DNA of 64,000 nt from Marinimicrococcus sp033875255 (GCA_033875255.1 JAWZSN010000006.1:1-64000), one strand, 5' to 3'; shown: positions 1 through 9,127, counted from the first letter of the stretch. Notes: generated by a model from the letters alone, not told the origin. Program-made: numbers and translations.

Positions 1-3000
1 GGGCGCTGGTGTCGCCCTTGGTGTCCGGCCGGCCGCCATTATAGTCGAGCTTGAGGATGTCGCTCTTGAGGAGCAGGTCGATGTGCAGCTTGCCGCGCAG
101 CAGCGAGGTATAGGCGCCCAGCGTGCCGCCCTCGAACGTGGCGTTCGAGGAGGTGCCGTCGAAGTCGAGGTCCGAGCGCACATAGCCGCCCAGCAGACCC
201 GCCACCAGGCGCGCGTCGCCGTCCAGCGCGAACTCGCGGTCGACGCCGGCCTGCAGGCTGTAGACGTGCTGCTTGTACTCGACCTCGTTGTCGGCATCGC
301 GCTTGGAGAAGTCGCCGACCGCCTTGAGCCAGACATTGCTGAGCCGCCCGCCCTCCTCGCCGGCCGGGGCCGGGGCGTCGCGCAGCTCGGTGGCACGGTC
401 GCGCCACAGGCTGGCGGTGCGGTGCCAGGTGTCCTGCTGCGCGGTCATCAGCGAGGGCAGCTCGAACGCCTCGCGGGCCACCTGGGCGTTCAGCTGCCAG
501 GTGTTGGCGCCGCCCAGCTGCAGCGCGTAGTCCCAAAAGCCCCGGCCATTATTGTCGATGCCGGCCAGCACGAAATCGCCCTTCGCGGTGCTGCCGCCGA
601 CCTCGACGATGTCGATCGGCTTGGCCTGGTAGCGCTTCCCGGTGAAGCCGCTGACCAGGACGGTGCTGGGCTCGCCCGAGACGTTGCCGCCGATCACCAG
701 CCGGTCGGAGACGGCGTCCCGGCCGTTCACGTCGACCGCCACGATGCCGCCGCCGACGAAGTCGCTGTCGGGCAGCGACAGGCTGTCGCCGGCCTGGCCG
801 TCGACCATGGTGATGGTGCCGTAGCTGTTGTCGAAGACGCCGAGCCCGGCGATCGTCACATGCTGGCCGCCGGCGGCGGGAGGCGGCACCAGCATCGCGC
901 CCACGGACATGGGCGTGTTGACGCTGAGCGGCAGGTCGTCCCGCGGGTCGACCAGGCGCACGATGCCGCCATTGTGGAAGGCGTCCTCGCCGCCGCCGAA
1001 GTCGCTGTCGATGGCGAGCTCGACCGTGCCGTAATTGAAGACGGCATCGTCGCCCGAGCCCATGTGGAAGCTGCCGGTGATGGTGCCGAGGTTGAGGACG
1101 GACGTCCCGCCGTCGCCGCCGACCACGGCGCGGTCGTTCAAGGAGAAGATCCGGCCCTGATTGTAGAGCGTGCCGCCGTCCGAGCCGCGGATCACCACTG
1201 CCGCGCCGTCGGGCCCGCTGCCGCCGCCGACCACGGCGTCGCTGGCCACACCGACCCCGGCACCGCCCTCGTCGCTGGCCGCATAGATGCCGACGCCGTT
1301 ATGGCCGGTGGCGAGCGCCGAGCCCGTGACCACGGCCGCCGCGTCGCCGGTATAGGCAAGCGCGCCGACGGCCAAGCTGCCCTCGCCGCTCACCAGGACC
1401 TCGCCGCCGACCGCATAGGCGGAGCCGTCGCCGGCCAGCGCCATCACGCCGTGCGCATGCGCACCGTAGGTCGTGACCGCGTGGCCGAAGGCGGCCACGT
1501 CGCCACTGTTGCTGCGGCCGTAGACGCCGGTCGATGCCTCACCCTCGGTGCGGACGGCGTAGGCGAAGACCTGCACGTCGCCGATGCCGGTCAGCAGGTC
1601 GATGCCGCGCGCGCCGTCGCCGCTCGTGGCCACGTCGCCCACGAGGACGCCGATGTCGCCGAAATCGGTCTCGACCGCGATGCCGGTGCTGCCGTCACCA
1701 TGGGTGACGACCCCCTCGCCCTCGATGTCGACCGTCCCGTCCCGGTTCCGCACCGCGATTCCGGGCGCCCCGTCGCCCTCGCTGACAACCACGCCGAAGC
1801 CCAGCTCGACCGACTCCTGGGCGTCGATCCGGATCCCGGCCGAATCCTCGCCGGCGGTGTCGACGCGCGCGACCTCGACGATGGCGTCGGCACCGGCCCA
1901 CAGATCGATGGCCGAGGCCCCGTCGCCCGACGTGCCGACCTCGCCGGCATCGACCGTGACGTCGCCATAGGCGACCGCCACGATACCGCGGGCACCGGCC
2001 CCTTCGGTGCTCACGGTGCCGGCGTCGATCGTCACGCTGCCATAAGAGCTGTCGGCGGCGATCCCCAGCGAGCCGTCGCCGCTCGTGGCGACGCTGTCCA
2101 CCGCCACGCGGATGTCGCCGTCGGCATCGGCGATGATGCCCCACGCACCGTCGCCGGTCGTCTCGACGGCTCCGGCATCGACGATCACATCCCCGTAATA
2201 GCTTGTGGCCTCGATCCCGGCGGAGCCGCTCCCGCTGGTCGAGACGCTCCCGGCATCGACGCTCGCAATCCCATAGCCGGCTACGGCGTAGATTCCGCTG
2301 GAGTCGTCCCCACTCGTCGAGACGCTCCCGCCATAAACGCTCACATCCCCGTCCCAGGTCCAGGCGTAGAGTCCGACGGAGCCGTCCCCGCTCGTCGTGA
2401 CGCTCCCGGCATCGACGCTCACATTCCCGTCGCCGCCTATGGCGTGGATCCCTCTGGAGCCGTCCCCGCTCGTCGAGACGCGCGTGACATCGACGCTCAC
2501 ATCCCCGACCCAGTTCGAGACGTCGATCCCTCTGGAGCCGCTTCCGCTCGTCGAGACGGATCCGCCATCGACGCTCACAGCTCCGTACCTGGTGTTGGCG
2601 GCGATCCCTCTGGAGCCGTCCCCGCTCGTCGAAACGCCCCCGAAATCGACGCTCACATCTCCGTAATAGCTTGTGGCGCGGATCCCCTCGGAGGCGCCCC
2701 CGCTCGTCGAGACGAACCCGACATCGACGCTTACAGCTCCGTACCTGGACGTGGCGTGGATCCCTCTGGAGTCGTCCCCGCTCGTCGAGACGCTCCCGAC
2801 AAGAACGCTCACATCGCCGTCATAGCTTTCGGCGTGGATCCCGCCGGAGCCATCCCCAGTCGTCGAGACGCTCGTGACATCGACGCTCACCGCGCCGCCA
2901 TAGCTGTCGGCGTGGATCCCTGTGGAGCCGTCCCCGCTCGTGGAAACGCTCCCGCCAAGAACGCTCACAGCTCCGTACCTGGTCGTGGCGCGGATCCCCT

Positions 3001-4384
3001 CGGAGGCGCCTCCGCTCGTCCGGACGCCGCCGATATCGACGCTCAAATCTCCGTAATAGCTTGTGGCGTCGATTCCCCTGGAGCCGTCCCCGCTCGTCAA
3101 GACCTGGCCGACAACGACGCTCACAGTCCCGTCGTGACTTGCGGCGTAGATCCCGTCGGAGCCGAACCCAGCCGTCGAGACGCTCGTGACATCGACGCCC
3201 ACCGCCCCGCCATAGCTTTCGGCGTGGATCCCTGTGGAGCCGTCCCCGCTCGTCGACGCGTTCCCGCCATCGACGCTCACATCTCCCCACCTGGTCGTGG
3301 CGTGGATCCCGGCAGAGTCGCTCCCGCTCGTCGAGACGCTCGCGACATCGACGCTCACAGCCCCGTCATAGCTTTCGGCGTAGACCCCGGTGGAGCCATG
3401 GCCGCCCGTGGCCACGCTGTCCGCCGCCACGCGGATGTCGCCATCCCACGCATAGACGTCGATAGCGCTGCTGCCGTCGCCTGCGGTCGACACCGTGCCG
3501 AGATCGACATCGACGCTGCCATAGATGGCTCGTGCGTAGACGCCGGTGGCCCCACCCCCGGCGGTGCTGACGCTGTCGGCGGCGATCGACACGTTGCCGC
3601 CAGCGCTTCTCGCCTCGATGCCGGTCGCATCCTCGCCGGTGGTGGCGATCGTGCCGGCGGTGATGTCGACATCGCCGCCGGCAGAGACCCGGAGGCCCAG
3701 CGCCTCCGCACCCTCGGTCGAGACGTCGTCCGCCTCGACCAGCGCGTCGTCACCGGCCAGGACATCGATCGCGTGGGCGGCATCACCTGCGGTGGCGACA
3801 GTGCCGGCGTCGAGGGTGACGTCGCCGACGATGGCGGTCGCAAGGATGCCCCCGGCCCCGTCCCCGGCGGTCGTGACGCTGGCGGCATCGATCGTCACGT
3901 CGCCGACAAGGCTGCTCGCATCGATGCCGGTCGCATCCTCGCCGGACGTGGTCACGGTCCCGGCGGTGATGTCGACATCGCCGAAGGCAGAGGCGAAATC
4001 GATGCCCGGGGCGGCGTCGGTGGAGACCGCCACGGTGGCGGCATCGAGCACGGCTGTCCCGAGCGCGCTCACGCTGATGCCCGTGATGCCGGCAGCCGGG
4101 ACGACCATCACCCCGTCCTCGACGACCACAGTGAGGTTGCCGAACGACGAATAGTCGATGCCGTCCTCGTAGCTGTTGCCGGCGCTGGTGCAGGTCACGG
4201 TGCCGCCGGAGGGGCTGCCGCAGGCATCGGCGGCCCTTGCCGGGGTCGCCGGAGCGAGAGCCACCATGCCGGCCAGGGCGGTGGTGAGGAGCAGGGCCGA
4301 GCGTGCCTCACCGGGCCGGGCCGCGCGTGGCAGGAAGGTCAGCGGGAAATGGCTGCTGCCGGACAGAAGGCGCGCTTTCGACAT
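1..4384 (-). CDS. Autotransporter (type V secretion) adhesin-like protein, repeat-rich passenger, 3' end outside window
   Basis: The frame opens at an ATG preceded by a GGGGG run and stays open for 1,461 codons to the left edge, so the stop is not seen. Residues 1-55 look like a long autotransporter signal peptide: basic start MSKARLL, hydrophobic core LLLTTALAGMVALAPA, cleavage near ARAADA. Residues ~130-1020 are tandem 26-residue repeats, expected to fold as a beta-helix passenger. Near 1230-1290 come typical pre-barrel motifs (DRLVIGGNVSG, PIDIVEVGG, GRGFWDYAL). From ~1340 the strands of an outer-membrane barrel begin (GLLGGYVRSDLDF, GGTLGAYTSLLRGKLHIDL). Family knowledge: the barrel inserts in the outer membrane and the passenger is surface exposed. 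Adhesion is inference; no protease triad was seen. The plus strand is also open here, but that frame carries no such motifs. Confidence 0.9.
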   Translation of the reverse strand, partial: MSKARLLSGSSHFPLTFLPRAARPGEARSALLLTTALAGMVALAPATPARAADACGSPSGGTVTCTSAGNSYEDGIDYSSFGNLTVVVEDGVMVVPAAGITGISVSALGTAVLDAATVAVSTDAAPGIDFASAFGDVDITAGTVTTSGEDATGIDASSLVGDVTIDAASVTTAGDGAGGILATAIVGDVTLDAGTVATAGDAAHAIDVLAGDDALVEADDVSTEGAEALGLRVSAGGDVDITAGTIATTGEDATGIEARSAGGNVSIAADSVSTAGGGATGVYARAIYGSVDVDLGTVSTAGDGSSAIDVYAWDGDIRVAADSVATGGHGSTGVYAESYDGAVSVDVASVSTSGSDSAGIHATTRWGDVSVDGGNASTSGDGSTGIHAESYGGAVGVDVTSVSTAGFGSDGIYAASHDGTVSVVVGQVLTSGDGSRGIDATSYYGDLSVDIGGVRTSGGASEGIRATTRYGAVSVLGGSVSTSGDGSTGIHADSYGGAVSVDVTSVSTTGDGSGGIHAESYDGDVSVLVGSVSTSGDDSRGIHATSRYGAVSVDVGFVSTSGGASEGIRATSYYGDVSVDFGGVSTSGDGSRGIAANTRYGAVSVDGGSVSTSGSGSRGIDVSNWVGDVSVDVTRVSTSGDGSRGIHAIGGDGNVSVDAGSVTTSGDGSVGLYAWTWDGDVSVYGGSVSTSGDDSSGIYAVAGYGIASVDAGSVSTSGSGSAGIEATSYYGDVIVDAGAVETTGDGAWGIIADADGDIRVAVDSVATSGDGSLGIAADSSYGSVTIDAGTVSTEGAGARGIVAVAYGDVTVDAGEVGTSGDGASAIDLWAGADAIVEVARVDTAGEDSAGIRIDAQESVELGFGVVVSEGDGAPGIAVRNRDGTVDIEGEGVVTHGDGSTGIAVETDFGDIGVLVGDVATSGDGARGIDLLTGIGDVQVFAYAVRTEGEASTGVYGRSNSGDVAAFGHAVTTYGAHAHGVMALAGDGSAYAVGGEVLVSGEGSLAVGALAYTGDAAAVVTGSALATGHNGVGIYAASDEGGAGVGVASDAVVGGGSGPDGAAVVIRGSDGGTLYNQGRIFSLNDRAVVGGDGGTSVLNLGTITGSFHMGSGDDAVFNYGTVELAIDSDFGGGEDAFHNGGIVRLVDPRDDLPLSVNTPMSVGAMLVPPPAAGGQHVTIAGLGVFDNSYGTITMVDGQAGDSLSLPDSDFVGGGIVAVDVNGRDAVSDRLVIGGNVSGEPSTVLVSGFTGKRYQAKPIDIVEVGGSTAKGDFVLAGIDNNGRGFWDYALQLGGANTWQLNAQVAREAFELPSLMTAQQDTWHRTASLWRDRATELRDAPAPAGEEGGRLSNVWLKAVGDFSKRDADNEVEYKQHVYSLQAGVDREFALDGDARLVAGLLGGYVRSDLDFDGTSSNATFEGGTLGAYTSLLRGKLHIDLLLKSDILKLDYNGGRPDTKGDTSA
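1320..3990 (-). repeat. Tandem 78-bp (26-residue) coding repeats in the autotransporter passenger
   Basis: Read on the minus strand the units follow VSTSGDGSxGIxA then xSxYGDVSVDxGS. Successive units are exactly 78 bp apart; for example GCTCAC recurs at 2884 and 2962. There are roughly thirty units. The central ones (about 2200-3400) are most alike and the outer ones have diverged. The in-phase period and the conserved G-D-G-S/A-x-G-I core point to one beta-helix coil group per unit, with copy-number change by slippage or recombination likely. Confidence 0.85.
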
Positions 4385-4913
4385 GGGACCCCCGAGAATC
4401 ACCGAAGATTGCAATAGCCGCGTGAAGCATGCCTCGGCCGACGAGCCTGCCGAGGAAACAGCCTGAGCGTCATTTTCTCGCTTGCCGCTCGCTCTGAAAG
4501 CGAACGCCGACGCCTTGCATTGCACAGCGATGCATCGCACTCAAGCGCGAAGGGCTATGTTTTCTCGATAGCTTGGCGTGTAGCCGTGCTCGTCGACACA
4601 ACCGGCTGCGCAGGTCGCAATTGCGCCACACCGGCAACGGCTCGCGCACGAGCGCGCCGCGGTGACAGCACTTCATTATCCGGATTGTCCGAACGCTGGA
4701 TGAAGCCACCGATGCGAGCGGCCGCCGCGACACCCGCAGGCGCAGAAGCCTTACCGGTCTCGCGGATGCCGGCCCGTCGAGGAGGCGCAGGCCGCTCTCT
4801 GGGAGCCGCGCGGAAGCGCTGCGCCTGTCCTTCTCCTCGTGGCTGCCGGCAGTGGCGCGTGGTGCGCCGCCTGTCAGCGACCAGAAACGGGAAACCGGGT
4901 CGCGAACGCCGCC
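4385..4913. other. Non-coding gap upstream of the autotransporter
   Basis: This 529-base stretch lies between the stop of the ABC ATPase and the start of the autotransporter, both on the minus strand, so it should hold the autotransporter promoter and 5' leader. A GCCGCC / GGCGGC inverted repeat straddles the ATPase stop codon (4908-4922) but has no U-tract. I found no convincing -35/-10 pair. The short open frames here have no recognisable motifs. Confidence 0.5.
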
Positions 4914-5678
4914 TCAGGCGGCCTTGCTGCCGGCGCCGCCGGTGGTGATGAGGTCCACCAGCTCCTCGTGGCCGGTCGCCTCGCGGCGGCGCTCGCCGGC
5001 CACGCGGCCGTGGTGCAGCACCACCATGCGGTCGGCCACCCGCAGCGCGTGGAAGATGTTGTGGGTGATCACCACCACCGCGATGCCGCGCGCGCGCACC
5101 TGCTCGATGAGCTCGAGGCCGCGCTCGGTCTGGGTGACGCCCAGGGCCGCGAAGGGCTCGTCGAGGAGCACCAGCCTTCCGCCGAAATGGACGAACCGGC
5201 AAAGCTCGATGGCCTGGCGCTGGCCGCCCGAGAGGGTCTCGACCTGCGCCCGCACCGAGGGCACCCGGGTGCCGATCCGGGCCAGCGCCCGTGCCGTCTC
5301 CTCCTCCATGGCCCGCTCCTTGAGCCATTTGAGGCCCATGAACGAGCCGGTGATCTCGCGGCCCATGAAGAAATTGGCGACGATGTCGAGATTGGGGCAG
5401 AGAGAGAGGTCCTGGTAGACGGTCTCGATGCCGGCCGCCTTGGCGTCCGCCGGCCCGTGGAAATGCACCTCGCGCCCCTCGAGCAGCAACCGGCCTGAGG
5501 TGGGCTCCTGGGCACCGGCGATGATCTTGATGAGCGAGGACTTGCCGGCACCGTTGTCGCCCAGCAGCGCCAGCACCTCGCCGCCGCGAATGTCGAAGCT
5601 GATGTCCTCCAGCGCCGTCACCGCGCCGTAGCGCTTGGTGATCTTCTCGACGCGCAGCAGCGGTGCCGCCTGCTCCAT
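4914..5678 (-). CDS. Single-domain sugar-type (CUT2) ABC transporter ATP-binding protein
   Basis: 254 residues from an ATG with GGGGAGG upstream; an upstream in-frame ATG at 5711 is less likely. Walker A GDNGAGKSS is at residues 40-48. A signature LSGGQRQAIEL and Walker B LVLLDEPFAALG follow, then an H-loop in VVVITHNIFHAL. The ALGVTQTERGLELI segment after Walker B resembles the single-domain ATPases of FrcA-type fructose/ribose importers. The usual permease and sugar-binding protein are absent: a divergent MFS gene begins 110 bp upstream and the autotransporter lies downstream. It may energise a permease encoded elsewhere or be a leftover. Energy coupling at the inner membrane is family knowledge; the substrate is unknown. 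Confidence 0.85.
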   Translation of the reverse strand: MEQAAPLLRVEKITKRYGAVTALEDISFDIRGGEVLALLGDNGAGKSSLIKIIAGAQEPTSGRLLLEGREVHFHGPADAKAAGIETVYQDLSLCPNLDIVANFFMGREITGSFMGLKWLKERAMEEETARALARIGTRVPSVRAQVETLSGGQRQAIELCRFVHFGGRLVLLDEPFAALGVTQTERGLELIEQVRARGIAVVVITHNIFHALRVADRMVVLHHGRVAGERRREATGHEELVDLITTGGAGSKAA

Positions 5679-5787
5679 CCGCCTGCCTCCCCTTTTGCGC
5701 AACCAGACCATGGCAACACCGCTCCTGTAAAGAAGCCGGCGCCTCGGGCATGATCGCCGTCACCTCCACCAGGCCGGCCGATTCTGC

Positions 5788-6963
5788 ATGACCAGCACCG
5801 ACATCAGCGCCGCGCGCCGCGCGGTGAGCCTCGTCTTCTTCGTCAACGGCGCCGGCATGGGGCTGTGGGCCGGCCACATCCCGGCGGTACGCGGCGGGCT
5901 GGGCCTGGGCGAGGCGGCGCTGGGTGCTGCCCTGCTGGTGATGGCGCTGGGGGCCATCCTCATGATGCCCGCCACGGGCTGGCTCGCCGGCCGGTTCGGC
6001 AGCCGGGCCGTGACCCGCACCGCCGGCATCGCCTTCCCGCTGCTGCTGGCCCTGCCGCTGCTGGCCCCCACGTGGGAGGCGCTGCTCGCCGCCACCCTGC
6101 TCATGGGGGCGGCCAACGGCGCCATGGACGTCGCCATGAACACCCAGGCGGCGGCGGTCCAGCTTCATGCCGGGCGGCCCATCATGTCGGCCTTCCACGC
6201 CTTCTTCAGCCTGGGCGGCGTGGCCGGCGCGGGTGCGGCGGCACTGCTGCTGGCGGTGCTGCCGCAGGCCACCGCCGGCATGGCCGGTGCCGCGCTGGTG
6301 CTGACGGCGGTGATGCTGCTGGCCGGACGCCGCCTGCTGGACGAGCACGAGCAGCACGGCGGCGGCGGCTTCATGCTGCCGACGCGGGCGGCCCTGGCCG
6401 TGGGTCTGCTGGCCTTCCTCGCGATCCTGGCCGAGGGGGCGGTGCTCGACTGGAGTGCGGTCTACATGGCCGACCGGCTGGGCGCGCCGGCCGCGGTGGC
6501 GGCGCTGGCCTTCGCCGCCTTCTCGGCCACCATGACCATCGGCCGGCTCACCGGCGACGCGGTGGTGCGGCGGGCCGGCGCTCCCGCCGTGCTGGCGGGC
6601 TCCGGCCTGCTGGCGGCTGCCGGGCTGGGCCTGGCCGTCCTGGTGGCGCAGCCGGGCGTCGCCGTTCTCGGGTTCGCCCTTGCCGGGCTGGGGCTCGCCA
6701 ACAGCGTGCCGGTGCTGTTCTCGGCTGCCGCCGGCCTGCCGGGCGTGCCGGCTGCCGTTGGCGTCGCCATGGTGGCGAGCCTCGGCTACGCGGGCGGGCT
6801 CAGCGGGCCGGCGCTCATCGGCTTCGCCGCCGAGGCCTGGGGCCTGCGGGCGGCGCTGGCCGGACTGGTGGCGGCGGGACTGGTGATAGCCCTCGCCGCC
6901 ATGCTTAGGCCCGATCTCGCCACGGCCTCGGCGGTCGCCCGCCGCAAGGCGGCCGGGGCCTAG
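5788..6963 (+). CDS. MFS transporter, YbjJ-like
   Basis: 391 residues, very hydrophobic, with about twelve predicted membrane segments. Motifs GLWAGHIPAVRGGLGL near the start, NGAMDVAMNTQA around residue 110 and MSAFHAFFSLGG around 133 are typical of the YbjJ-like branch of the major facilitator superfamily. It is an inner-membrane secondary carrier of unknown substrate. It is divergent from the ABC ATPase and stands alone. Its last ~90 bp recur, diverged, at 7109-7203, beyond a REP-like element. Confidence 0.85.
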   Translation: MTSTDISAARRAVSLVFFVNGAGMGLWAGHIPAVRGGLGLGEAALGAALLVMALGAILMMPATGWLAGRFGSRAVTRTAGIAFPLLLALPLLAPTWEALLAATLLMGAANGAMDVAMNTQAAAVQLHAGRPIMSAFHAFFSLGGVAGAGAAALLLAVLPQATAGMAGAALVLTAVMLLAGRRLLDEHEQHGGGGFMLPTRAALAVGLLAFLAILAEGAVLDWSAVYMADRLGAPAAVAALAFAAFSATMTIGRLTGDAVVRRAGAPAVLAGSGLLAAAGLGLAVLVAQPGVAVLGFALAGLGLANSVPVLFSAAAGLPGVPAAVGVAMVASLGYAGGLSGPALIGFAAEAWGLRAALAGLVAAGLVIALAAMLRPDLATASAVARRKAAGA

Positions 6964-7078
6964 ATAGGAAACCTCGGGAAGACGTCCATCCGGCGCCGGG
7001 CAGCAAAGCCCCGCGGAGCGCAGAGAGCGCGAGCGGCAAGCGCCGGCCGCCCGGGCGGCGCCGCGTCGGCGTGTTGAT

Positions 7079-7108
7079 GGTACCAGGTACCCTTAACGGA
7101 ACGTTGAC
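7079..7108 (-). repeat. REP-like element, copy A
   Basis: A 30-bp element which, on the minus strand, begins GTCAACGTTCCGTTAAGG and ends GTACCTGGTACC. It matches copy C near the RAYT gene at 27 of 30 positions by eye, and shares the terminal TACCTGGTACC block (or its one-base variant) with all three RAYT-locus copies. It lies more than 40 kb from that gene, in the opposite orientation to those copies. On the plus strand it reads YQVPLTER followed by a stop, the same short peptide frame found in the other copies. Confidence 0.75.
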
Positions 7109-7203
7109 GGCGGGGCTGGTGATCGCGCTTGCCGCCATGCTCGGCCCCGGGCCCGCCACGGGCTCGGCGGCCGTCCGGCGGAAGGCGGCCAGGGCCTCAT
7201 GAG
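7109..7203 (+). pseudogene. Decayed duplicate of the 3' end of the upstream MFS gene
   Basis: This segment reads AGLVIALAAMLGPGPATG then SAAVRRKAARAS and a stop. The MFS gene ends AGLVIALAAMLRPDLATA then SAVARRKAAGA. The two DNA stretches (6872-6963 and 7109-7203) align along about 88 bp without an obvious gap and with roughly fifteen differences. No start or upstream domain accompanies the copy, so it is a gene-end remnant. It overlaps the end of the convergent SDR gene by a few bases. Confidence 0.7.
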
Positions 7204-7952
7204 GGCGCCCCCTCGGGCAGGAGCTGGCCGCCGTCGATGACGATGGAGGTGCCGGTGACGTAGGCGGCCTCGTCGGAGGCGAGCCAAAGGGCGGCGTTGG
7301 CGACGTCCTTGGGCATGCCGAGCCTGCCCAGCGGCACCGCCCGCTCCATGCTCCGCACATAGTCGGCCGAGCGCTCGGCCTGCATCGCCTCGGTGAGGAT
7401 GTTGCCGGGCTCCACCGCGTTCACCCGGATCCCGAAGGGCGCGCCCTCCAGCGCCGCAGAGCGCACCAGCCCCATGATGCCGGCCTTGCTGGCGGCATAG
7501 TGGGCATGGCCGGGCGGCACCACCCGCGGGCCGGTGATGGACGAGGTCAGCACGATGGCGCCCGAGCGCTGCTGCCGCATCGGCCGCATCGCCGCCTGCA
7601 CCGCCAGGAACGAGCCGCGCAGATTGACCCCCAGGACCGCGTCCCACTCCTCCACCGGAATGTCGATGAGATCGGTCTGGGGGAAGATGCCGGCGTTCTG
7701 GACCATCACGTCGAGCCGGCCGTGCCGGTCCATGGCCAGCGCCACGAGCGCCTCGACGTCCTCCCTGCGGCTCACGTCGCAGCGCCGGAAGACGCCGCCC
7801 AGCCGCTCGGCGGTGGCCTGCCCCGCCTCCCCGTTCCAGTCGCCCAGGACCACCCGGGCCCCTTCCTCCGCCAGCCGCGCCGCGATCGCCGCACCGATGC
7901 CGCGGGCCCCGCCGATCACCACGGCAACCTTGCCCTCCATCCGCCCGCTCAT
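7197..7952 (-). CDS. SDR family NAD(P)-dependent oxidoreductase
   Basis: 251 residues, the normal size for a classical short-chain dehydrogenase. The nucleotide-binding motif GGARGIGAAIA is near residue 13 and NAG in VMVQNAGIF near 88. The catalytic Ser is in LTSSITG and the Tyr-x3-Lys pair in HYAASKAG; the C-terminal part has the usual GTSIVIDGGQL. The acidic VVLGDWN after the second strand suggests NAD rather than NADP. Its start overlaps the end of the PLP-enzyme gene by four bases (ATGA), so the two are co-translated and probably act on the same carbohydrate or amino-sugar acid. Confidence 0.9.
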   Translation of the reverse strand: MSGRMEGKVAVVIGGARGIGAAIAARLAEEGARVVLGDWNGEAGQATAERLGGVFRRCDVSRREDVEALVALAMDRHGRLDVMVQNAGIFPQTDLIDIPVEEWDAVLGVNLRGSFLAVQAAMRPMRQQRSGAIVLTSSITGPRVVPPGHAHYAASKAGIMGLVRSAALEGAPFGIRVNAVEPGNILTEAMQAERSADYVRSMERAVPLGRLGMPKDVANAALWLASDEAAYVTGTSIVIDGGQLLPEGAPS

Positions 7953-9127
7953 GCCCGCACCTCCCGGAAAAGCTCATCCAGACGCGCCGCCACCACGCCC
8001 GCCTCGTGAGGCTGCAGGCAGACCGGGTTCACCACCAGACACCCCTCCTCCAGCTCCTCCGGGTCGGTGTGGATCACCGGGTTGCCCTCGATCAGCGCCC
8101 GGTAGATGGCGGGCGCGCGCCCCCCCGCCTGCACCACGAGCTGCGGCACCGGCCCGTCCCGCAGCTCCGCCAGCCCCGCCGGCAGGCCGCCGGCGATCTC
8201 CTCCAGGATCGCGCGCCAGCGGCCGCTGCGGACCTCGTCGCCCTCGGCGACGAAGAGCTCGAGCGCGGTGACCAGCCCGGCGATCTGCTCCTTGGCGACC
8301 TTGCAGGAGCGGCCGATCCCGTGCGGCGGCAGACCCTTGAGCCCATCCTTGTCGATGAAGCCCGGCGGCGGCCGGAAGAACCCGTCGGGATAGTCCATGT
8401 CGAGCATCTGCAGAGCAGCGCTCGCCACCAGCTCGCGCCTGCCCGCCAGGATGCCGCTTGCCTGCGGTCCGCCGATGGCTTTGCCGCCGCTGAAGCACAC
8501 GAGATCGGCGCCCGCCTCGGTGAAGCGCCGGAGGTTGGAAGCCGGCGGGAGCTGGGCCGCGGCATCGACCAGCACCGGCACGCCTCGGGCATGCGCCACC
8601 GCCACCACCGCCTCGAGAGAGGGTCGCGCCTTGGCGTCGGCCACGTAGTGCACGGCGGCGGTCCGCTCGTCGATGGCGGCCTCGATCTCCCAGGGCTCGG
8701 CGTCGCGGCAGCCGGCACCGCTCACGCGGTCGGGCAGACCCGCCTCGACGATCTCCACGCCCGCGGCGCGCACGGCGTGGTCGTACTGGTTGCGCTGGCT
8801 GCGCACCATCACCACGCGGTTGCGCAGGCCGCGCGTGTCGGGCAGCCGCGCCATGGCGGCGGGATCCATGCCGGCGATACAGGCGGCGGTGCCAAGGAGG
8901 ATCGCCGCCGAGGCGCCGGCGGTGACGAGTCCCGCCTCGGCCCCGGTGTGCCGCGCGACGATGGCACCCGCCGCCGCGTGCAGCTCCAGCATGTCGACGC
9001 AAGAGCCGGCGGCCTCGGCCATGGCGGCCGCCACCTCGGACCGCATCGGCCCGCCCGAGAGCCGCGTCGCCGGCCCCTTGGCGTTGACCATCGGCACGAC
9101 GCCCAGCCGTTCGTAGATCCCGTTCAT
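7949..9127 (-). CDS. PLP-dependent SelA-like / D-glucosaminate-6-phosphate ammonia-lyase-type enzyme
   Basis: 392 residues, fold type I PLP enzyme. The N-terminal LGVVPMVNAKGPATRLSGG is typical of the SelA-like/DgaE group. The Schiff-base lysine is in LVCFSGGKAIGGPQASG around residue 220, with the preceding Asp in PVLVDAAAQLPP. Family members include D-glucosaminate-6-phosphate ammonia-lyase and selenocysteine synthase. No selenocysteine genes are nearby, so a dehydratase or ammonia-lyase role in sugar-acid or amino-acid catabolism with the linked SDR is more likely. The GGGAGGC upstream supports this start. Confidence 0.85.
   Translation of the reverse strand: MNGIYERLGVVPMVNAKGPATRLSGGPMRSEVAAAMAEAAGSCVDMLELHAAAGAIVARHTGAEAGLVTAGASAAILLGTAACIAGMDPAAMARLPDTRGLRNRVVMVRSQRNQYDHAVRAAGVEIVEAGLPDRVSGAGCRDAEPWEIEAAIDERTAAVHYVADAKARPSLEAVVAVAHARGVPVLVDAAAQLPPASNLRRFTEAGADLVCFSGGKAIGGPQASGILAGRRELVASAALQMLDMDYPDGFFRPPPGFIDKDGLKGLPPHGIGRSCKVAKEQIAGLVTALELFVAEGDEVRSGRWRAILEEIAGGLPAGLAELRDGPVPQLVVQAGGRAPAIYRALIEGNPVIHTDPEELEEGCLVVNPVCLQPHEAGVVAARLDELFREVRA

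Noticed and set aside
1320..3990. Regular 78-bp repeats considered as a CRISPR-like or satellite array
   Set aside because: Units are contiguous, in phase with the coding frame and lack unique spacers; they encode a protein repeat.
83..4417. Plus-strand open frame of about 1,444 codons across the autotransporter
   Set aside because: It is antisense to a gene with signal peptide, repeats and barrel motifs. Its own translation is low-complexity Asp/Ala/Val with no domain, and its openness follows from high GC and the repeated sequence.
4555..6357. Minus-strand frame of about 600 codons through the ABC ATPase and MFS genes
   Set aside because: It is out of frame with the ATPase and antisense to the MFS gene; the translation is Arg/Gly/His-rich without motifs.
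7949..9127. Selenocysteine synthase (selA) identity
   Set aside because: Only the fold family fits; length, N-terminus and the linked SDR favour a catabolic lyase, and no selB, selD or tRNA-Sec was seen.
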